Both the position numbers and the translations under genes were made by a program. A stretch of DNA of 6,911 nt from Chloroflexota bacterium. Its GTDB lineage: Bacteria > Chloroflexota > Limnocylindria > Limnocylindrales > CSP1-4. The notes below the pieces were generated by a model. It saw only the letters and a list, made by a program, of their open reading frames with translations, was not told the origin of the DNA and did not search any database. Position 1 is the first letter of the stretch; the number at the start of each line of letters is the position of its first letter. This document shows positions 5,743 to 6,911 of the stretch, piece after piece. The stretch spans positions 1 to 6,911 of the forward strand of contig SCTE01000045.1 of the NCBI GenBank assembly GCA_004298915.1, given 5' to 3'.

Positions 5743-6911
5743 TCAGCCGGCCGAAGCCGGGGTCGGCTCGGCCTCGAGGACCGAGCCCGGGTCGGTGGCG
5801 TCGATGGAGGCGTTGGCCTCGGCCGCGCTCGCGTCCATGCCCGGCACGTCCTCGAGATGCGGCAGGGCCGGATGATCGGGATGAGCCGCGAGCCACTCGT
5901 CGACGAGCTGCTCGACGACGCGGCTCCGGCGGAGTGTGCTCCGGATGAAGCTGCGGCCGCGAGCGGACTCGAAGTAGGCCACGGTCTTCTTGTCCCGGGC
6001 ATACCGCTGGCGACTTCGCGCGACCTCCGCCTCGACGTCGGCATCACTGATCACCACGCCCTCGGCCTCGGCGACCTTCGACAGGACCAGGAGCACCCGG
6101 ACGCGCTTCTCGGCGTTCGGGCGGAACTCGGCATGCAGGTCGGCATCGGTCTTCTCGACGACCTTGAGGTAGGCCTCCTCGGTGATCCCCTGCCGGGCCA
6201 GCGTCCCGCGGAACTCGTCATGCATGACCTCGACTTCCTGGTCGACCAGGATGTCGGGCAGCTCCAGGGTCGCGTTCGCGACGGCGTATTCGATGATCTT
6301 GTCGGAGAACTCGTGCCGCGCACGGTCGAGCGCGTTGTGCCCCAGCCGGACCTCGATCTCCGCGCGGAGGGCCGCCAGGTCCGCGTACGCGCCCATGGAT
6401 CGGGCGAATTCGTCGTCGACGGTCGGCAGTACCTTGACCCGGAGTTCGCGCATGTCGACCGCGAAATGGGCGACCTGGCCGGCGAGCGTCTTCTCCGCGT
6501 AGTCATCGGGGAAGGTGATGTCGAAGCCCTTGGACTCGCCCGGCTTGAGGCCCAGGAGGTTGGCCTCGAAGCCCGGGATCAGGCGTTCCTCGCCGAGGAT
6601 CAGGGGCATCCGATCCGATGACCCTCCATCGAACGGCACGCCGTCGCGCGTGCCGACGTAGCCGATCACGGCGTAGTCGCCGTTCTGGGCGCCGCGATCC
6701 TCGACCGGGGCGAGCGTGGCGTTCTGGTCCGCCAGTTCCTCGATGACCTTGTCCACCTTGGCCGCGTCGATCGATTCGATCTCGGGCGTGAACTTGAATC
6801 CCTTGTAATCGCCGAGCTTGACCTCGGGCCGGACCTGGACCGTGGCGGTGAAGATGACCGGCTTGCCCTCCTCGGCCTGCTCGATCTCGATGTCGGCGTT
6901 GGTCAGCGGGG
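5743..6911 (-). CDS. tig: Trigger factor (5' end beyond the right edge)
   Basis: A ribosome-associated chaperone and peptidyl-prolyl isomerase that meets nascent chains at the exit tunnel. The window holds the last 388 residues; the ribosome-binding N-domain with its signature loop lies mostly outside. Seen: the end of the N-domain (FTATVQVRPEVKLGDYKG at about 20-37 of the visible part); the FKBP-type isomerase domain from about 77 to 155, with GDYAVIGYVGTRDGVPFDGG, LIPGFEANLLGLKPGE and ITFPDDY; then the long helical C-domain (VDDEFARSMGAYADL onward). The protein ends in an acidic Ala/Ser/Pro-rich tail (DVPGMDASAAEANASID), probably disordered. The family is usually 430-480 residues, so perhaps 80-110 are missing at the window edge. 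The gene leads the visible tig-clpP-clpX-methyltransferase run; its promoter is outside the window. Confidence 0.95.
   Translation of the reverse strand, partial: PLTNADIEIEQAEEGKPVIFTATVQVRPEVKLGDYKGFKFTPEIESIDAAKVDKVIEELADQNATLAPVEDRGAQNGDYAVIGYVGTRDGVPFDGGSSDRMPLILGEERLIPGFEANLLGLKPGESKGFDITFPDDYAEKTLAGQVAHFAVDMRELRVKVLPTVDDEFARSMGAYADLAALRAEIEVRLGHNALDRARHEFSDKIIEYAVANATLELPDILVDQEVEVMHDEFRGTLARQGITEEAYLKVVEKTDADLHAEFRPNAEKRVRVLLVLSKVAEAEGVVISDADVEAEVARSRQRYARDKKTVAYFESARGRSFIRSTLRRSRVVEQLVDEWLAAHPDHPALPHLEDVPGMDASAAEANASIDATDPGSVLEAEPTPASAG

Overview
The window is GC-rich chromosomal DNA, and every gene I can support reads on the minus strand. The gene set is housekeeping: trigger factor, ClpP, ClpX and valyl-tRNA synthetase. 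A tRNA-sensing T-box leader, the GC-rich codon usage and a lipoprotein built from W-x-S-x-D-G-x-x-W repeats fit a GC-rich member of Chloroflexota, perhaps a Limnocylindria-like environmental lineage. That placement is inferred from general character, not from a search, and I hold it only moderately.

In transcription order (high to low coordinates), the right half is a protein quality-control cluster. It runs tig (5' end outside the window), then clpP 33 bases later, clpX 49 bases later, and a small SAM-dependent methyltransferase 33 bases after that. A lipoprotein predicted to form a seven-bladed beta-propeller follows 28 bases further on. The spacing suggests one transcription unit. Trigger factor folds nascent chains at the ribosome, and ClpX unfolds tagged or misfolded proteins and feeds them to ClpP. 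The methyltransferase and lipoprotein may simply be co-transcribed passengers.

The left half holds a PaiB-type FMN-binding-fold protein, whose start lacks a Shine-Dalgarno and may be leaderless, and then valS, which runs off the left edge. Between them lies a complete transcriptional T-box leader (about 1023 down to 775). It has a Stem I with a GUC (Val) specifier, an antiterminator with a UGGU acceptor-binding bulge, and a competing 11-bp terminator. Its predicted extended -10 promoter sits inside the last codons of the PaiB gene, and the PaiB stop codon falls inside the T-box S-turn motif. This leader is the most informative element here.

I see no mobile element, CRISPR array, tRNA or rRNA, and no clear sign of horizontal transfer. 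I do not see a novel multi-gene system. Points worth a second look are the T-box layout, a possible GGUACC-GGUACC pairing within it, the altered ClpP motif after the catalytic His, and the methyltransferase and propeller lipoprotein linked to clpX.
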